From Chamaesiphon sp. (GTDB lineage Bacteria > Cyanobacteriota > Cyanobacteriia > Cyanobacteriales > Chamaesiphonaceae): a stretch of DNA of 15,042 nt. The translations under genes and the position numbers were made by a program. The notes beneath the pieces are model-generated. The model saw only the letters and a program-made list of their open reading frames with translations. It searched no databases and was not told where the DNA came from. Location: contig JAJAZF010000420.1 of NCBI GenBank assembly GCA_026785875.1, positions 1 through 15,042 of the forward strand, written 5' to 3'. Each line of letters starts with the position of its first letter. Positions within the stretch are counted from its first letter, which is position 1. Of this stretch, positions 12,740 to 15,042 are shown piece after piece.

Positions 12740-14152
12740 ATGTCGATCGCGATCGCTGGAGAACGCAGTGGTGTCGGTAAAACCACTGTCACCTTGGCTC
12801 TACTTGCTGCCCTACGACGTAGACAGCATACAGTGCAATCTTTTAAGGTTGGGCCTGATTATATCGATCCGATGTTTCACTCTTATGTGACTGGGAAAGC
12901 CTGTCGGAATCTCGATCCGATTTTAACTTCAGAAACTTACGTCCAGCAATGTTTCAAGTATCACAGTCACACCGCAGATTGCGCCCTAATTGAAGGGGTG
13001 ATGGGACTATTTGACGGCGCATCGGGGACGAATGATGCTGGTAGTACGGCTCAGGTTGCCAAACTATTGAATGTTCCAGTGGTCTTAATTCTTAATTGTA
13101 GTAGTACGTCTCGATCGATTGCCGCGATCGCACATGGTTATCGGACTTTCGATCCCCAAGTCCAGGTGGCTGGTGTCATCCTCAATCGGGTAGGTAGCGA
13201 TCGACATCTAGAACTGCTTACTGCTGCCCTCTTACCGCTCGATTTACCTATCCTTGGCGTACTGAGACGGCGTGATGATATTAGCATTCCCGATCGCCAT
13301 TTAGGGCTGATTCCAGCGGGGGAATTGACTGGCTTGAACGATACACTCGACAGGCTTGCCGATCTTGGGGAAACTTGTTTTGATTGGGAGCGATTATTAC
13401 CATTGCTTACTACCAAGCCCGTGTTTACCTCCCCAACTCCCCCTTGGAAAGCCCTCTCCCTTTTTCAAGGAGACTGGGGTGGGATAAAGAACTACGCAAC
13501 TCCGACAATTCGCCTAGCCGTAGCTAAAGATGCCGCATTTAACTTTTACTATGCAGATAATTTAGACTTACTGCGATTAGGTGCCGAATTAGTCGAATGG
13601 AGTCCATTGCACGATCGACACTTACCATCAGATATCCAAGGATTATACTTTGGCGGAGGATATCCCGAAGTCTTTGCCGAAACACTCGCCGCCAATCAGT
13701 CTGCTAGACAATCAGTAAAAGCAGCAATTACAGCCGGAATGCCGACATATGCCGAGTGTGGAGGATTGATGTATTTGTGCGATCGAATTATTGATTTTAA
13801 CGAGCGATCTTACCCGATGGTCGGGATTTTTCCAACTACAGCGGTGATGGGTAAACGATTAACTCTCGGTTATCGACAACTTACCGCTTTACAAGATACT
13901 TTACTTTTAAATGTGGGCGATCGAGTCTGGGGACATGAGTTTCATCGTTCTACTCTGACTGATTTTCCCCCACAGCCGCTCTGCCATCTTGAGGGTTATG
14001 AATCCAAATTAGTTTTTGCACCTGAAGGTTGGAGTAGGTATCAAGTTCAGGCTGCATATACCCATCTACATTTTGGATCTAGACCAGATTTACCGGATCG
14101 ATTTCTCAACTCCTGTCGTAAATTTGGAAAACTATTTGCATCCCAAACATAA
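12740..14152 (+). CDS. cobB/cbiA: Cobyrinate a,c-diamide synthase with a probable in-frame repeat insertion
   Basis: This 470-residue enzyme amidates the a and c side chains of cobyrinic acid using ATP and glutamine, a step of corrinoid (B12 or pseudo-B12) synthesis in the cytosol. The N-terminal dethiobiotin-synthetase-like ATPase domain has ERSGVGKTTVTLAL at 8-21 and FKVGPDYIDPMFH at 35-47. The C-terminal class I-type glutaminase domain has LYFGGGYPEVF, the nucleophile Cys340 in TYAECGGLMYL, and the His of AAYTHLHFGS. Between the domains, residues about 229-252 (TSPTPPWKALSLF then QGDWGGIKN) do not look like the family linker; the bases encoding them resemble a cyanobacterial palindromic repeat. 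All catalytic residues remain, so the enzyme is probably active. The start is ATG 12740, whose third codon region contains a HIP1 site. Confidence 0.92.
   Translation: MSIAIAGERSGVGKTTVTLALLAALRRRQHTVQSFKVGPDYIDPMFHSYVTGKACRNLDPILTSETYVQQCFKYHSHTADCALIEGVMGLFDGASGTNDAGSTAQVAKLLNVPVVLILNCSSTSRSIAAIAHGYRTFDPQVQVAGVILNRVGSDRHLELLTAALLPLDLPILGVLRRRDDISIPDRHLGLIPAGELTGLNDTLDRLADLGETCFDWERLLPLLTTKPVFTSPTPPWKALSLFQGDWGGIKNYATPTIRLAVAKDAAFNFYYADNLDLLRLGAELVEWSPLHDRHLPSDIQGLYFGGGYPEVFAETLAANQSARQSVKAAITAGMPTYAECGGLMYLCDRIIDFNERSYPMVGIFPTTAVMGKRLTLGYRQLTALQDTLLLNVGDRVWGHEFHRSTLTDFPPQPLCHLEGYESKLVFAPEGWSRYQVQAAYTHLHFGSRPDLPDRFLNSCRKFGKLFASQT
13424..13495 (+). repeat. Repeat-like segment inside cobB
   Basis: The stretch CCCTCTCCC (13452-13460), then TTTTTCAAGGAGA and CTGGGGTGGG is of the same C-rich/G-rich palindromic type as the intergenic element at 463-529 (CCCTCTCCC, GGGAGAGGG, CTGGGGATGAGG). 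It is translated in frame with no stop. It falls at the linker between the two CobB domains, where extra residues would be tolerated. Confidence 0.5.
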
Positions 14153-14153
14153 T

Positions 14154-14169
14154 TTTAGCGATCGCTAAA
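14154..14169. repeat. 16-bp HIP1-centred palindrome after cobB
   Basis: TTTAGCGATCGCTAAA is a perfect palindrome beginning 2 bp after the cobB stop codon and followed by TTTATTT. It extends the HIP1 octamer by four bases on each side. It may help end the cobB transcript, but without a loop the hairpin would be short. Confidence 0.6.
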
Positions 14170-14248
14170 TTTATTTGGAGCTGTATCACAAATAATTTTA
14201 ATATTTACTACTTTAATGCTAAGATGCGGTTACGTCAGGTGCAAGAAC

Positions 14249-14279
14249 TTGACAGATTTTCTAGGTAAATATCTACAAA
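14249..14279 (+). promoter_or_regulatory. Possible promoter of the Ser/Thr/Pro-rich secreted protein
   Basis: A perfect -35 TTGACA lies at 14249-14254. The best -10 candidates, TCTACA (17-bp spacing) and TACAAA (19-bp spacing), are poor and lie very near the ATG at 14293, so the assignment is tentative. Confidence 0.3.
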
Positions 14280-14292
14280 TTAACAAGTTTTC

Positions 14293-14784
14293 ATGATTAA
14301 ACTAATTCAAACCGCCGTTCTGACTGCTGTAGTCTTTTCCCCACTTACCCTGGTTAGTCTGATTTCATCTGCTGCTGCCCATCACACCTCTGCTCACGTC
14401 TCCACTGTAGCAACTGAGATCTCCCAAACCACCAAGAAAAAAACGACCAAAGGTACGATGTCGGGCAAAAAGAAGCCAGCGATGAGTGGTACCAGCAACA
14501 AAAAACCAGCATCTAGCAGTACCACCACTTCGCCCGCGACAACTACACCATCTAGTACTACTGCACCAGTTGACTCGACTACCCCAGGGAGTTCGGTTCC
14601 AGGCTCCAAAGCTCAACCAAGCGGTTCGGATACCGATAATTCGATCCTAAAACCTAACAACAAAAAGGTTCCTACTTCAGGTACTAATTCACCCACCACT
14701 CCTACATCCCTACCTGGTGGTGTTTCCAATCCTGCTGGTAGCGATTCCACCTCGCCTTCTTCACCCACTGGCTCACCTAAATAA
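14293..14784 (+). CDS. Secreted Ser/Thr/Pro-rich low-complexity protein
   Basis: This 163-residue protein begins with a clear signal peptide: basic MIKL, hydrophobic core to about residue 24, and likely cleavage after SSAAA near residue 29. The mature part is almost entirely low complexity. A Lys/Thr-rich section (TKKKTTKGTMSGKKKPAMSG) is followed by a long Ser-Thr-Pro-Gly stretch to the end. No domain or catalytic motif is visible, and it looks like an intrinsically disordered, perhaps glycosylated, cell-envelope or extracellular protein. The basic section could bind anionic surface polymers; that is inference. The gene is flanked by a possible promoter and a strong terminator, so it is a single-gene unit. 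Being low complexity, it will show chance similarity to many proteins. Confidence 0.8.
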   Translation: MIKLIQTAVLTAVVFSPLTLVSLISSAAAHHTSAHVSTVATEISQTTKKKTTKGTMSGKKKPAMSGTSNKKPASSSTTTSPATTTPSSTTAPVDSTTPGSSVPGSKAQPSGSDTDNSILKPNNKKVPTSGTNSPTTPTSLPGGVSNPAGSDSTSPSSPTGSPK

Positions 14785-14836
14785 GCCATAGCGATCTTTA
14801 CCGAATTTTGGAAAAAGTAACTAAGTTCGGACTTTA

Positions 14837-14873
14837 AAAAAGTGTCTCAGTCAAATTGGCTGGGGCACTTTTT
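14837..14873 (+). terminator. Rho-independent terminator
   Basis: Left arm 14837-14852 (AAAAAGTGTCTCAGTC) and right arm 14858-14873 (GGCTGGGGCACTTTTT) pair over 16 bp, with three G-U pairs and a 5-nt loop. The right arm ends in a run of T. It lies 52 bp after the stop of the secreted-protein gene. Confidence 0.85.
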
Positions 14874-14994
14874 AGGTAAATAGACAAGATTCCACGATCG
14901 ATCGATCTGTTAGCCTCGATCTGTGTGGATAGAATCGTTAGAATAATATTTGATACAAAATATATTTATTACCCCTATCGGTTAGTTACTACCT

Positions 14995-15042
14995 ATGCCA
15001 CGTCTAGATTCTCTATCCGTTCGGGCAGACGCTACGCAAACA
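14995..15042 (+). CDS. Possible start of a further gene, cut by the window end
   Basis: ATG 14995 opens a frame of 16 codons (MPRLDSLSVRADATQT) to the last base. It is preceded by an AT-rich region with GATACAAAATATATT, which could hold a -10. No ribosome site is clear. The last 20 bases (GCAGACGCTACGC) resemble a common cyanobacterial interspersed repeat, so this may equally be non-coding repeat sequence. Confidence 0.25.
   Translation, partial: MPRLDSLSVRADATQT

Noticed and set aside
14365..14616. Long minus-strand frames opposite the secreted Ser/Thr/Pro-rich gene
   Set aside because: They arise because low-complexity Ser/Thr/Pro codons rarely produce antisense stops. The plus-strand frame has the signal peptide and terminator.

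Overview
The window is from a cyanobacterial chromosome. The evidence is ten copies of the HIP1 octamer GCGATCGC in 15 kb, a general excess of CGATCG/GATCGATC, and cyanobacterial marker genes: the variable chain of ferredoxin-thioredoxin reductase (ftrV), a high-light-inducible (HLIP) chlorophyll-binding protein, and a stand-alone protochlorophyllide-reductase-like small domain. Which cyanobacterium cannot be settled by reading. The extreme GATCGATC density recalls Chamaesiphon-type genomes, but that is only a guess.

Layout. 1-405: 3' end of a multi-spanning membrane protein (+). 426-572: palindromic, MITE-like repeat. 711-1826: GT4 glycosyltransferase (+), resembling cyanobacterial tetrahydrobiopterin glucosyltransferase. 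1839-1897: long hairpin between convergent genes. 1919-2143 (-): ftrV. 2333-3745 (-): ACT-domain malic enzyme. 3890-4563 (+): a tight two-gene cassette of a 96-residue unknown and a retropepsin-like aspartic protease; this is the least understood unit here. 4680-6431 (-): NFACT/RqcH-like protein. 6480-6708: dense short repeats. 6710-7159 (-): ndk, with its start corrected by a clear Shine-Dalgarno. 7487-8203 (-): membrane-anchored unknown. 8313-9434 (+): membrane-anchored pentapeptide-repeat protein. 9522-10259 (-): ABC ATPase. 10358-11203 (-): dapF. 11300-11482 (-): small PCP-reductase domain protein. 11585-11875 (-): small membrane protein. 12120-12296 (-): a 58-residue HLIP. 12503-12576 (+): tRNA-Pro(GGG). 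12740-14152 (+): cobyrinate a,c-diamide synthase, carrying what looks like an in-frame repeat insertion. 14293-14784 (+): secreted Ser/Thr/Pro-rich protein, followed by a strong terminator. 14995 to the end: possible start of another gene.

Most genes are single-gene or two-gene units of housekeeping metabolism: redox control by FTR, malate oxidation, nucleotide balance, lysine/peptidoglycan precursor synthesis, corrinoid synthesis, ribosome rescue and pigment protection. No phage, CRISPR array, integrase or intact insertion sequence was seen. The less ordinary content is the small-protein/aspartic-protease pair, the HLIP, several palindromic repeat families (one with a terminal fragment elsewhere, one apparently inside cobB), a TTTAGGS heptamer array, and a nested inverted repeat between the malic enzyme and ftrV genes.
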